Assembly: GCF_900129765.1 (NCBI RefSeq) | Contig: NZ_FQWU01000001.1 | Span: 186,001-250,000 of the forward strand | Reading direction: 5' to 3' | DNA: 64,000 bases | Source: Massilia sp. CF038 | GTDB lineage: Bacteria > Pseudomonadota > Gammaproteobacteria > Burkholderiales > Burkholderiaceae_D | Part shown: in pieces, positions 54,445 to 62,756 of the stretch | Position numbering within the stretch: the stretch's first letter is position 1 | Layout: every line of letters starts with the position of its first letter | The notes under the pieces: generated by a model | What the model was told of the DNA's origin: nothing | Seen by the model: only the letters and a program-made list of their open reading frames with translations | Databases searched by the model: none | Program-made: the position numbers and the translations under genes

Positions 54445-54657
54445 ATGACCACTATTCGCCTTAAAGAAAACGAGCCGTTCGAAGTCGCAATGCGTCGCTT
54501 CAAGCGCACTATCGAAAAAACGGGTCTCCTGACCGAACTGCGCGCACGCGAGTTCTACGAAAAGCCAACGGCTGAGCGCAAGCGCAAGCTGGCAGCTGCC
54601 GTGAAGCGCCACTACAAGCGCATCCGCAGCCAGCAACTGCCTAAGAAATTATTCTAA
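54445..54657 (+). CDS. rpsU: 30S ribosomal protein S21
   Basis: The 70-aa basic protein is part of the small ribosomal subunit. The sequence [20 protein letters not shown] and the Arg/Lys-rich tail [17 protein letters not shown] are typical. It is the first gene of the macromolecular synthesis operon rpsU-yqeY-dnaG-rpoD. An attenuator-like hairpin lies downstream before yqeY. Confidence 0.97.
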   Translation: MTTIRLKENEPFEVAMRRFKRTIEKTGLLTELRAREFYEKPTAERKRKLAAAVKRHYKRIRSQQLPKKLF

Positions 54658-54728
54658 GACTGTTTAGTCGAAACTGATCCGGTGACGGCGACCAGCCAGT
54701 CCGGGTCCGTATTGAACGCCAGTCGCAG

Positions 54729-54757
54729 ACCCGCTCCGGTTTACCGCAGCGGGTTTT
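54729..54757 (+). terminator. Attenuator-like hairpin between rpsU and yqeY
   Basis: ACCCGCT (54729-54735) pairs with AGCGGGT (54748-54754), with a short TTTT end. It may let part of transcription pass, so that S21 is made in excess over primase and sigma factor. Confidence 0.55.
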
Positions 54758-54787
54758 GCTATTTATACCTACCAACGTGAGGATGCC

Positions 54788-55234
54788 ATGGGCTTAAAAG
54801 AACAAATCACCGAAGACATGAAAAACGCCATGCGCGCGAAAGAAGCGGGCAAGCTGGGCACGATCCGCCTGATCATCGCTGAAATCAAGCGCAAGGAAGT
54901 CGACGAGCGCATTGATGTGACTGACGAGCAAGCTCTGGCCATCGTCGAAAAGATGATCAAGCAGCGCAAGGATTCGATCAGCCAGTTTGAAGCTGGTGGC
55001 CGCCAGGATCTGGCCGACATCGAAAAAGCCGAGCTGGTGGTGCTGAACGCTTACATGCCTGCCGGCCTGTCGGAAGAGCAGATTGCCGCGGAAGTGGCCG
55101 CCGCCGTGGCCGCCTCGGGTGCTGCCGGTCCTCAGGACATGGGAAAGGTCATGGCCATCCTCAAGCCAAAAATGCCGAAGGGCACCGACATGGGCGCCGT
55201 GTCGGCCCTGATCAAAAAAGCGTTATCCGCCTAA
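54788..55234 (+). CDS. yqeY: GatB/YqeY domain protein
   Basis: This 148-aa protein begins GLKEQITEDMKNAMRAKEAGKLGTIRLIIAEIKRKEVDE and ends in the YqeY helical domain (PQDMGKVMAILKPKMPKGTDMGAVSALIKK). The domain is also found at the C-terminus of GatB, where it binds tRNA; the free-standing form probably has a tRNA-related role. Its position between rpsU and dnaG is conserved in many proteobacteria. Confidence 0.92.
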   Translation: MGLKEQITEDMKNAMRAKEAGKLGTIRLIIAEIKRKEVDERIDVTDEQALAIVEKMIKQRKDSISQFEAGGRQDLADIEKAELVVLNAYMPAGLSEEQIAAEVAAAVAASGAAGPQDMGKVMAILKPKMPKGTDMGAVSALIKKALSA

Positions 55235-55336
55235 ACATCGTCCTCGCGCAGGCGGGGACCCATAGCACGCCTGCAAATAGTTGCGCATGCGTGGCACAGG
55301 GCTGGCGTACGCGCCAGCGCCTCCGCGAGGACGACC
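55235..55336. repeat. CGTCCTCGCG repeat inside the macromolecular synthesis operon
   Basis: Left arm ACATCGTCCTCGCGCAGG plus CGGGGACC; right arm CTCCGCGAGGACGAC. An inner palindrome near CTGGCGTACGCGCCAG parallels the copy at 43281. It begins directly after the yqeY stop codon and ends about 70 bp before dnaG. Confidence 0.75.
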
Positions 55337-55404
55337 TCGTTTCCCCCACCGATATTGCGCCCCTGCGGTATAGTCTGGCCTGAGATAAAGACTGTTCGTC
55401 CAAC

Positions 55405-57201
55405 GTGATTCCACAAACCTTCATTACCGATTTATTGAACCGGGTCGACATCGTTGACGTGGTCGGCAAGTACGTCCAGCTGAAAAAGGGCGGCGCCAAT
55501 TACATGGGCTTGTGCCCCTTCCACAGCGAGAAATCCCCCAGCTTCACGGTCAGCCCGACCAAGCAGTTTTACCATTGCTTCGGCTGCGGCGCGCACGGCA
55601 CCTCCATTGGTTTCCTGATCGAATATTCAGGCATGGGGTTCGTCGATGCCGTCAAGGACCTGGCCCAGAACGTGGGAATGGTGGTCCCCGATTCGGATGA
55701 CAAGATTCCCCCGCTGCAGCGTGCCCAGAACCAGGCCCAGGCGCTGGCCCTGTCCGACGCCATGACCGCGGCCTGCGAGTTTTATCGCGGCCAGTTGCGT
55801 GGCGCCACCAATGCAATTACCTATCTGAAAAACCGCGGTCTGACCGGCGAAGTGGCGGCGCGGTTCGGCATGGGCTATGCCCCGGCCGGCTGGGACAATT
55901 TGCGCTCCGTGTTTCCCGACTACGATGCACTGGCATTGGTGGAATCAGGCTTGGTGATTGACAAGGTGGACGAGGACGGCGGCAACAAAAAGCGCTACGA
56001 CCGTTTCCGCGAACGCATCATGTTCCCGATTCGCAATACGAAAGGCCAGGTCATCGGCTTTGGCGGACGCGTGCTCGACCAGGGCGAACCGAAGTACCTG
56101 AACTCGCCGGAAACGCCCTTGTTCCAGAAGGGCTATGAACTGTACGGCTTGTTCGAGGCGCGCCAGGCTATCCGCGACAGCGGCTATGTGCTGGTCACGG
56201 AAGGCTATATGGACGTGGTCGCACTTGCCCAGCTCGGTTTTCCGCAAGCTGTTGCGACCTTGGGCACGGCATGCACCAGTACCCATGTGCAAAAACTGCT
56301 GCGCCAGACCGATACGGTCATTTTCAGTTTCGACGGCGACCGCGCTGGCCGCAAAGCCGCGCGCCGCGCGCTGGAAGCCTGCTTGCCGCAAGTGACGGAC
56401 AACAAGACCATCAAATTCCTGTTCTTGCCAACGGAACATGATCCGGACAGCTTTGTGCGCGAGTTTGGCGCTGAAGCCTTCGAGCAAGAGATTCACGAAG
56501 CCATGCCGCTGTCGCAATTCCTGTTGCGTGAAGTGTCTGGCGAGCATGACCTGTCGACGCCGGAAGGGCGCGCGCGTGTCCAGTTCGACGCCAAGCCATT
56601 GTTGCAAGCCATGACCCCAACCTCCTTGCGCCTGCAAATCGTGCGCGGCCTGGCCAGCATGACCGAATCGACGCCCGCTGAAATTGAAGGCTTGTTTGAA
56701 CTTGCCAAGCCAGTGGCGGTCGCACGCAAGGCGCCGCCGCGCCAGGGGCGGCCGGAGCCGGTGGGACTGGAATTGCAGATTTTGCGTCATCTGGTGGCCC
56801 ATCCGCCACTCAGCCTGGAGCTGGACGAGTCGGCTTTGGCTGCCTTTAACTTTTTTGGCCCCGAGGCGGCCGAACGCCTGTTGCAGCTGGTGGCGGCCGG
56901 GCAAGCTTTGGGGCCAAATGGCGGATTCGCTGCTTTGTCGCAGCATTTGAAGGCCAGTGGCTCGGAATACGACGATCTCATTGCCGAGATCGCCTGCGAG
57001 CCGGAGTCCGACTTCGATAGCGTCAAAATGTGGCTGTTCGGGGCTGTGAGGCAGATCAAACAAGACGCACTTAAACAGGAGTTGAGCCAGTTGTTTTCTT
57101 CCGGACTGACCTCAGATCAGATGGGTGTGCGGTACCGCGAAATCACCGCGGAGCAGGCCCGTTTATTGCGCGAAGATGAGGCAGATCGAACGCCTCGCTA
57201 G
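55405..57201 (+). CDS. dnaG: DNA primase DnaG
   Basis: The 598-aa primase makes RNA primers at the replication fork. It starts with GTG (55405). The N-terminal CHC2 zinc finger is visible (CPFHSEKSPSFTVSPTKQFYHCFGCGAHG). The catalytic core shows the TOPRIM motif VLVTEGYMDVVALAQLG near residue 262 and FSFDGDRAGRKAA. A DnaB-binding helical domain ends the protein. It is in its usual place before rpoD. Confidence 0.96.
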   Translation: MIPQTFITDLLNRVDIVDVVGKYVQLKKGGANYMGLCPFHSEKSPSFTVSPTKQFYHCFGCGAHGTSIGFLIEYSGMGFVDAVKDLAQNVGMVVPDSDDKIPPLQRAQNQAQALALSDAMTAACEFYRGQLRGATNAITYLKNRGLTGEVAARFGMGYAPAGWDNLRSVFPDYDALALVESGLVIDKVDEDGGNKKRYDRFRERIMFPIRNTKGQVIGFGGRVLDQGEPKYLNSPETPLFQKGYELYGLFEARQAIRDSGYVLVTEGYMDVVALAQLGFPQAVATLGTACTSTHVQKLLRQTDTVIFSFDGDRAGRKAARRALEACLPQVTDNKTIKFLFLPTEHDPDSFVREFGAEAFEQEIHEAMPLSQFLLREVSGEHDLSTPEGRARVQFDAKPLLQAMTPTSLRLQIVRGLASMTESTPAEIEGLFELAKPVAVARKAPPRQGRPEPVGLELQILRHLVAHPPLSLELDESALAAFNFFGPEAAERLLQLVAAGQALGPNGGFAALSQHLKASGSEYDDLIAEIACEPESDFDSVKMWLFGAVRQIKQDALKQELSQLFSSGLTSDQMGVRYREITAEQARLLREDEADRTPR

Positions 57202-57670
57202 CAGCGAAAAACGGGGTCCGCACGGGGCCCGTTCGTGACTGGAAAAAGAATGTGTGCGTGCTATAATAAAACGCTAAGTGTTGTGTTTGAACTAATTTTT
57301 TCGTCGTTCGGTTTTGTTTTTTCTTTCAGTAAGTTAGGCTCTTGATCGGCGTGGCAACAAGGCGTCGGCGGCCAGGGCCAGCTTTGGTTGCGACGGCGCG
57401 ATGCGCGGTCGACGGCACGCATTCGCGTTGCCTCTCAACCACTCACGGCGCTCGCCCCCAACCGCGGTTGCAATGCAGTAGACTATTGCCGTAATCGGCC
57501 AGGGACAGGCCGTCGCGGCAAGTGTGCAGCAGCGCGGATCGTTCCTGCTAAGGTGATGTAAAGGTGTAAAAAGTGCAGCAGTGCCGGAATGGCCCGTTTG
57601 GCTTCCGGGGACGTAGGGCCGCAAGGCCGGCAACAAAACTTTATCTTAATCCACCAAGAAGCTAGTCGTT
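57202..57670. other. 469-bp leader between dnaG and rpoD with its own promoter
   Basis: There is no credible gene here. An extended -10 element, TGC-TATAAT, is at 57259-57267, giving a predicted start near 57274 and a leader of about 400 nt before the rpoD GTG. The leader is GC-rich and could fold. A weak second promoter may lie near 57470. I see no known riboswitch or T-box. Confidence 0.6.
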
Positions 57671-59929
57671 GTGACATCGAAAGCGCCTGTGCCAATCAAG
57701 AAACCCGAATCTCAAGTGGCTGAGAAGCCAACGAAAATGTCTGCCAAGGCTGACAAAGCGCAAGACAAGGCCGAAGCACGCACTGCTGCGAGCAATCCGC
57801 CTGTCGTGAGCCAGACCACCGACGCCGCCACCTTGGCTGCGATCGACACGTCCGGCTACGTCCTGCCATCGGTCAAAGTGCCAGGGCGGCGCGGTCGCAA
57901 ACCAAAAGAATTCCAGCCAGAGAACGACGAAGTCGCCGCGCTCAACGCGGTTGAACGCGCCGAACTGAAGGCGGTCGACAAGGCCAAGGCCAAGGACCGC
58001 AAGGCGAAAGAAAAAGCCCTGCTGAAAGACGCGTTCTCCTCGGACACCGAAGCGAGCGAAGAAGAGCTCGAGCGCCGTCGTCAGAAGCTGAAAACCCTGA
58101 TCAAGTTCGGTAAAGAGCGCGGTTTCCTGACCTACGCCGAAATCAACGATCACCTGCCAGAAAATATCGTCGATCCGGAAGCGATCGAAGGCATCATCGG
58201 CACCTTCAACGACATGGGCATTGCCGTCTACGAGCACGCGCCCGATGCCGAAACGCTGCTGCTGTCCGATAACGTTGCCACCGTTACCAGCGACGATGAA
58301 GCCGAAGCGGCTGCTGAAGCTGCCTTGTCCACAGTTGACTCCGACTTTGGCCGCACCACCGATCCCGTGCGCATGTACATGCGCGAAATGGGCTCGGTCG
58401 AGCTGCTTACGCGCGAAGGCGAAATCGAAATCGCCAAGCGCATCGAAGACGGCCTGAAAGACATGATCCAGGCGATTTCCGCCTGCCCGGTGACGATTGC
58501 CGAGATCATTTCCGCTGCCATCCGCATCCAGAACGACGAAATCAAGATCGATGAAATCGTCGACGGCATGGTCGATCCGGACGAAGGCGAAGAGCAAGTC
58601 GTTGCCGCGCCAGCCGAGGAAGATGAAGACGAAGAAGAAGGCGACGAGGACGAAGAGGGCGAGGAAGAAGAAAACAATGCTTCCGGCGCCGCGGGTTTCT
58701 CGGCCGAACAGCTTGAAGCCCTGAAGAACCAGGCGCTCGAAAAATTCGAAGTCATCTCGGTGCAGTTCGACAAGATGCGCAAAGCCTTCGAAAAAGATGG
58801 CTACAACTCCAAAGCCTACGTCAAGGCGCAGGAAGCCATCTCCAACGAATTGCTGGGCATCCGCTTCACGGCCAAAGTGGTTGAAAAGCTGTGCGACACG
58901 CTGCGCGGCCAGGTGGACGAAGTGCGCCATATCGAGAAGCAGATTCTGGACGTGGCAGTAAACAAGTGCGGCATGCCGCGCGCCCACTTCATTAAAGTAT
59001 TCCCAGGCAACGAAACCAATCTGCAATGGGTGGACGGCGAAGTCAATGCCGGCCACGCTTACTCCGCCATCCTCGGCCGCAACATTCCGACGATCAAAGA
59101 ACTGCAGCAGCGCCTGATTGACCTGCAAGCGCGCGTGGTCTTGCCGCTGCCAGACCTGCGCAACATCAATCGCCAGATGGCGGCCGGTGAAATGAAGGCG
59201 CGCAAGGCCAAGCGCGAAATGACCGAGGCAAACTTGCGTCTGGTGATTTCGATCGCCAAAAAGTACACCAACCGCGGCTTGCAATTCCTCGATCTGATCC
59301 AGGAAGGCAATATCGGTCTGATGAAGGCCGTGGACAAGTTCGAATACCGTCGCGGCTACAAGTTTTCGACCTATGCAACGTGGTGGATTCGCCAGGCCAT
59401 CACGCGTTCGATCGCCGACCAGGCGCGCACCATCCGCATTCCGGTGCACATGATCGAGACCATCAACAAAATGAACCGCATCTCGCGCCAGATCTTGCAG
59501 GAAACCGGCGCCGAGCCGGATCCCGCGACGCTCGCGATCAAGATGGAAATGCCGGAAGATAAGATCCGGAAAATCATGAAGATCGCGAAAGAGCCGATCT
59601 CGATGGAAACGCCGATTGGCGACGATGATGATTCCCATCTGGGCGACTTCATCGAAGACAACAACACCCTGGCGCCGTCGGATGCCGCCTTGCACGCCTC
59701 CATGCGTGGCGTGGTCAAGGACGTGCTCGATTCGCTCACCCCGCGCGAGGCGAAGGTGCTGCGCATGCGTTTTGGTATCGAAATGTCGACTGACCACACG
59801 CTGGAAGAGGTGGGCAAGCAGTTTGACGTCACGCGCGAGCGGATTCGTCAGATCGAAGCGAAGGCCTTGCGCAAGTTGCGCCACCCATCGCGCTCCGACA
59901 AGCTGAAGAGCTTCCTTGAGGGCAATTAA
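57671..59929 (+). CDS. rpoD: RNA polymerase primary sigma factor RpoD
   Basis: The 752-aa sigma-70 starts with GTG. The N-terminal Lys/Ala-rich region is followed by region 1.1 ([25 protein letters not shown]), region 1.2 ([29 protein letters not shown]), a non-conserved insert with a long Asp/Glu run (about residues 310-335), and regions 2-4 ([52 protein letters not shown] and region 4.2 [21 protein letters not shown]). Length and the acidic insert are typical of betaproteobacterial RpoD. It ends in a strong terminator. Confidence 0.97.
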   Translation: MTSKAPVPIKKPESQVAEKPTKMSAKADKAQDKAEARTAASNPPVVSQTTDAATLAAIDTSGYVLPSVKVPGRRGRKPKEFQPENDEVAALNAVERAELKAVDKAKAKDRKAKEKALLKDAFSSDTEASEEELERRRQKLKTLIKFGKERGFLTYAEINDHLPENIVDPEAIEGIIGTFNDMGIAVYEHAPDAETLLLSDNVATVTSDDEAEAAAEAALSTVDSDFGRTTDPVRMYMREMGSVELLTREGEIEIAKRIEDGLKDMIQAISACPVTIAEIISAAIRIQNDEIKIDEIVDGMVDPDEGEEQVVAAPAEEDEDEEEGDEDEEGEEEENNASGAAGFSAEQLEALKNQALEKFEVISVQFDKMRKAFEKDGYNSKAYVKAQEAISNELLGIRFTAKVVEKLCDTLRGQVDEVRHIEKQILDVAVNKCGMPRAHFIKVFPGNETNLQWVDGEVNAGHAYSAILGRNIPTIKELQQRLIDLQARVVLPLPDLRNINRQMAAGEMKARKAKREMTEANLRLVISIAKKYTNRGLQFLDLIQEGNIGLMKAVDKFEYRRGYKFSTYATWWIRQAITRSIADQARTIRIPVHMIETINKMNRISRQILQETGAEPDPATLAIKMEMPEDKIRKIMKIAKEPISMETPIGDDDDSHLGDFIEDNNTLAPSDAALHASMRGVVKDVLDSLTPREAKVLRMRFGIEMSTDHTLEEVGKQFDVTRERIRQIEAKALRKLRHPSRSDKLKSFLEGN

Positions 59930-59962
59930 GCCTTGACGGGCTCTTGTTAGAAGCCATATCCT

Positions 59963-59994
59963 CTCGCCACCTTGCCCAGGTGGCGAGTTTTTTT
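59963..59994 (+). terminator. Rho-independent terminator after rpoD
   Basis: CTCGCCACCT (59963-59972) pairs with AGGTGGCGAG (59978-59987), followed by seven T residues. It is a strong intrinsic terminator ending the operon. Confidence 0.92.
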
Positions 59995-60033
59995 GTGCAA
60001 CACCTTTTTTTATCCCTATCCGATCAGGCATTT

Positions 60034-60765
60034 ATGGCCACCCAAGGCGAATACGACTACTTCAAGAACATCGGCTCATCTGGTCTTGAGCATGCCACGC
60101 ACAAGCCTTGGTCCGACGAGCAATGCGGCATGTACCTGATGGAATTGGGCGCTATGATGGGGCTGATGCCGAATGGTGGGCGCTTATTGGACATGGGCTG
60201 CGGCACCGGCTGGACCAGCGTCCTGTTCGCCAAGAAAGGCTACCACGTGGTGGGGCAGGACCTGGTGCCGGAAGCGGTGGAAGCCGGGCGCCGGCTGAAA
60301 GAGCAGAACGGCATTGCGCATCTGGACTTTGTCAGCGGCGATTATGAATCCTTGACGTTCAACGAAGAATTTGACGTGGTGGTGTTTTTTGACTGCCTGC
60401 ATCATGCCGTCGATGAGGTCAGCGCCCTGCGCAGTGCCTATCGGGCCTTGAAGCCCGGTGGCATCTGCATCACGTCCGAACCTGGCCTGGGCCACGCGCG
60501 CCGTTCGGCGGCCGTCATGGCCGAGTTCGATGTGACGGAGCGCGACATGCATCCGGCCAAGATCAAGCGCGCAGCAAAAAAGGTCGGATTCTCCGGCAGC
60601 AGCGTGCACCCGCACGCGCAATATCTTTACATTGCCTTGTACCGAAGCGAACAGCGCGGCATGCTGGGCAAGCTGTTCCGCATTCCCGGCATGCGCGCCC
60701 TGGTCGGCATGTTTACCGTGATGTTCTCCAAACACCAGGCCGGGATCGTGGTCCTCAAGAAATAG
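60034..60765 (+). CDS. Class I SAM-dependent methyltransferase
   Basis: This 243-aa protein has the AdoMet-binding motif LLDMGCGTGWTSVLFA near residue 50, and later motifs DFVSGDYESL and FDVVVFFDCLHHAVDEV, with LKPGGICITSEPG. The start ATG at 60034 is chosen because the frame further upstream lies in the rpoD terminator. The C-terminal part (residues 160-243) contains a hydrophobic stretch (MRALVGMFTVMFSKHQAGIVVL) that may bind a lipid or membrane. The substrate is unknown; a glycan, lipid or small molecule is possible. It lies between rpoD and a tRNA gene. Confidence 0.85.
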   Translation: MATQGEYDYFKNIGSSGLEHATHKPWSDEQCGMYLMELGAMMGLMPNGGRLLDMGCGTGWTSVLFAKKGYHVVGQDLVPEAVEAGRRLKEQNGIAHLDFVSGDYESLTFNEEFDVVVFFDCLHHAVDEVSALRSAYRALKPGGICITSEPGLGHARRSAAVMAEFDVTERDMHPAKIKRAAKKVGFSGSSVHPHAQYLYIALYRSEQRGMLGKLFRIPGMRALVGMFTVMFSKHQAGIVVLKK

Positions 60766-60791
60766 GATTTGGCGACGGCCGAGCGAAAGCG

Positions 60792-60819
60792 CCTGACGCC
60801 TGCCTGCCTATTGTATAAT
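60792..60819 (+). promoter_or_regulatory. Promoter of the tRNA gene
   Basis: CTGACG (60792-60797) and a perfect TATAAT (60814-60819) are separated by 16 bp. The start of transcription would be near 60826, about 53 bases before the mature tRNA. Confidence 0.6.
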
Positions 60820-60878
60820 TCCCGCTCGAAAATCGGTCCAGCGTAGCAGAGCATTGACGCCGCGTCCGTACCCCTCAA

Positions 60879-60957
<79 letters not shown>

Positions 60958-61173
60958 TCATAATAAGAAGGCCTATTGATTCCATTAGCCCTTTTTAATG
61001 CAATCCCTGCGCGCCATCGCAAACGTGGACACCTGACACGACTGTGCGTATGCTGTCTGAATAATCACCATCGCACGTCGCAGTTGGACTTGCCTGGCTG
61101 AACATCTGCCCCGGCGTATGCCGGATTTCATGCGTTCCATGATCCCGAGTCTTTCCCTTCGAGGAGATCAATC
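60958..61173. other. Spacer between the tRNA and the DUF4157 gene
   Basis: A likely imperfect terminator lies at 60968-60996 (AAGGCCTA pairs with TAGCCCTT except for one mismatch, then T residues). The rest shows no gene. A GAGGAG ribosome site at 61159-61164 precedes the DUF4157 start. I see no tRNA 3'-end duplication, so there is no sign of an integrated island. Confidence 0.5.
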
Positions 61174-62409
61174 ATGCGTATGTTCGCGAGCCGCAAGCCC
61201 TTGCCGCAACAGTCCACTCCTTCGACCCAACTTGCAAACGGACCAGTCTCACTGATGCCCTCGCCGGCGCCGCACGTTGGCCGTGATTTCAGCCAAGTCC
61301 CCACCCATGGCGCGGGCCGCAGTGTCATCCAGCGCAAGATGACGGCTGCGCCTGTGCAGCGCCTGGCCTCGCTGGCCCGCGAAGTGTCGGCCAGCCTGGG
61401 GGCTCCCGCGCAGGTCACCGCCATGCCCCATCCTTTGCGCCAGGGGCTCGAATCGATGTCGGGTATGGACTTTGGCGATATACGCGTGCATCGCAATTCG
61501 CCGCTGCCTGCCCAAGCGCGTGCTCTGGCCTTCACCCGGGGCCGTGACATTCACCTCGCCCCAGGGCAGGAAGCGCACTTGCCACATGAAGCATGGCACG
61601 TGGTGCAGCAGCGCCAGGGGCGCGTCAATGCGACCGCGCACGTGGGGCGATTTGCCGTCAATGATCATGCCGGCCTGGAACAAGAAGCCGACGTCATGGG
61701 CGCCAAAGCAGCTTCTTTGCCTGCCAGCAGGGGCTTGCCGAAGGTCCCGCCCGTCGCCAGCAGACCCACTGCCGACGTTGCCCAGCGCAAGATCCAGATC
61801 ACCGGACTGGACGACGCCAAGCGCAAGAACTTCCTCGCGAAAATTAACGAAGGCTCGGTGCTGAAATTCGACATGGACGCGACCGGTTTACTAAAAGAAG
61901 CCGAGCCGGGAAAGAAATCGATCGAGGTCTACTCGAATGAAATTCTGGGCGCCGTCAACGATGCGCAAACCGTGATCCTGAACCTGGTGGCGCAGAACGA
62001 CGCCAATTTCATCGACTCGTTTGTCACCGGTCAGGTCGATTACGATGACATGAAGGACTTGCCGTTCAACATGTTCCGCATCTGGCTGCTGCACTTCGTG
62101 ATTGAACGCTTCGCAATGGCCAATTACGAGGCCAGCAAGGCCGGTGCCAGCGAAGCAGATTTCAAGGCTGCGCACATCAAGGGGCATGAGGCGCAGGAAA
62201 GGCAGATGCGCGAATGGTTCCCCAAAAAGACGATCAAGTTTATCAAAGAGGGTTTCGATGCTGCCACCCAGGTCGTCGACGCGGCTGGCAATGGCACGAT
62301 GGACTATGTGTTCGACTTTACCGACGTAAAGCACGTGTTCAAGCAGCCGGTGGTCGCGAACAAGGCGCAAGAGCGCATCATCAGCAGCAAAATCATCGTG
62401 ATTCGATAG
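61174..62409 (+). CDS. DUF4157 (eCIS-core) protein with unassigned C-terminal domain
   Basis: The 411-aa protein has a low-complexity N-terminus (about residues 1-80) and a DUF4157 domain (about 85-180). The latter shows the LRQGLESMSGMDFGDIRVHRNS block, the zinc-site motif HEAWH at 138-142 and the downstream EQEAD at 169-173. Proteins of this type are common near extracellular contractile injection systems and polymorphic toxins, where the domain is a metallopeptidase-like or pre-toxin module. Residues 205-411 form a separate domain that I cannot assign (helical, starting QITGLDDAKRKNF). No injection-system gene is visible in the window. No signal peptide. Confidence 0.8.
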   Translation: MRMFASRKPLPQQSTPSTQLANGPVSLMPSPAPHVGRDFSQVPTHGAGRSVIQRKMTAAPVQRLASLAREVSASLGAPAQVTAMPHPLRQGLESMSGMDFGDIRVHRNSPLPAQARALAFTRGRDIHLAPGQEAHLPHEAWHVVQQRQGRVNATAHVGRFAVNDHAGLEQEADVMGAKAASLPASRGLPKVPPVASRPTADVAQRKIQITGLDDAKRKNFLAKINEGSVLKFDMDATGLLKEAEPGKKSIEVYSNEILGAVNDAQTVILNLVAQNDANFIDSFVTGQVDYDDMKDLPFNMFRIWLLHFVIERFAMANYEASKAGASEADFKAAHIKGHEAQERQMREWFPKKTIKFIKEGFDAATQVVDAAGNGTMDYVFDFTDVKHVFKQPVVANKAQERIISSKIIVIR

Positions 62410-62638
62410 GGCCGCGCGAGAACACGGTCGTTCCATTGGCCGTGCGGCGCTATAACGAGCTCCCATTGAGCTGTCTCTTTTCGGCAAGTCCAGCAGCGTT
62501 TACCGCGCTGATGGCAGCATCATCTTGCCCGACCAGAAGCAAAAACTAATCAAAAGTTAAGCTTGTCAAAAATGCAGCGAGCATAGCCGAAATTCGGCAG
62601 CCGTGTTGCAAATCCCACGCACAAAACTGAACTACGAA
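62410..62638. other. Intergenic region before the Fur box
   Basis: The 229 bp downstream of the DUF4157 gene hold no recognisable gene. The GC content falls towards the receptor promoter, and I see no clear terminator for the DUF4157 gene. Confidence 0.4.
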
Positions 62639-62665
62639 TGCAAATGATAGCGATTCTTATTTGCA
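62639..62665. promoter_or_regulatory. Fur box upstream of the siderophore receptor
   Basis: The 27-bp imperfect palindrome starts TGCAAATGATAGCGATT and ends ATTTGCA, close to the betaproteobacterial Fur pattern GCAAATGATAATxATTATCATTTGC. It overlaps the -35 box. Confidence 0.75.
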
Positions 62666-62689
62666 TGCACCTGTTGATTCACATATAAT
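62661..62689 (+). promoter_or_regulatory. Promoter of the siderophore receptor gene
   Basis: TTGCAT (62661-62666) and TATAAT (62684-62689) with a 17-bp spacer form a good sigma-70 promoter. Fur bound at 62639-62665 would block it when iron is plentiful. Confidence 0.65.
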
Positions 62690-62756
62690 CCTGAGCAACC
62701 AGCAATATGGCTTTCTGTTTTGCCATCTGCGATTTTCCCATCTTCAGGAGCACGAA

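Noticed and set aside
57662-60031. A 789-codon open frame on the minus strand opposite rpoD
   Set aside because: It mirrors the codon pattern of rpoD, is rich in His, Phe and Arg without any domain, and has no ribosome site. Such shadows are normal in GC-rich DNA.
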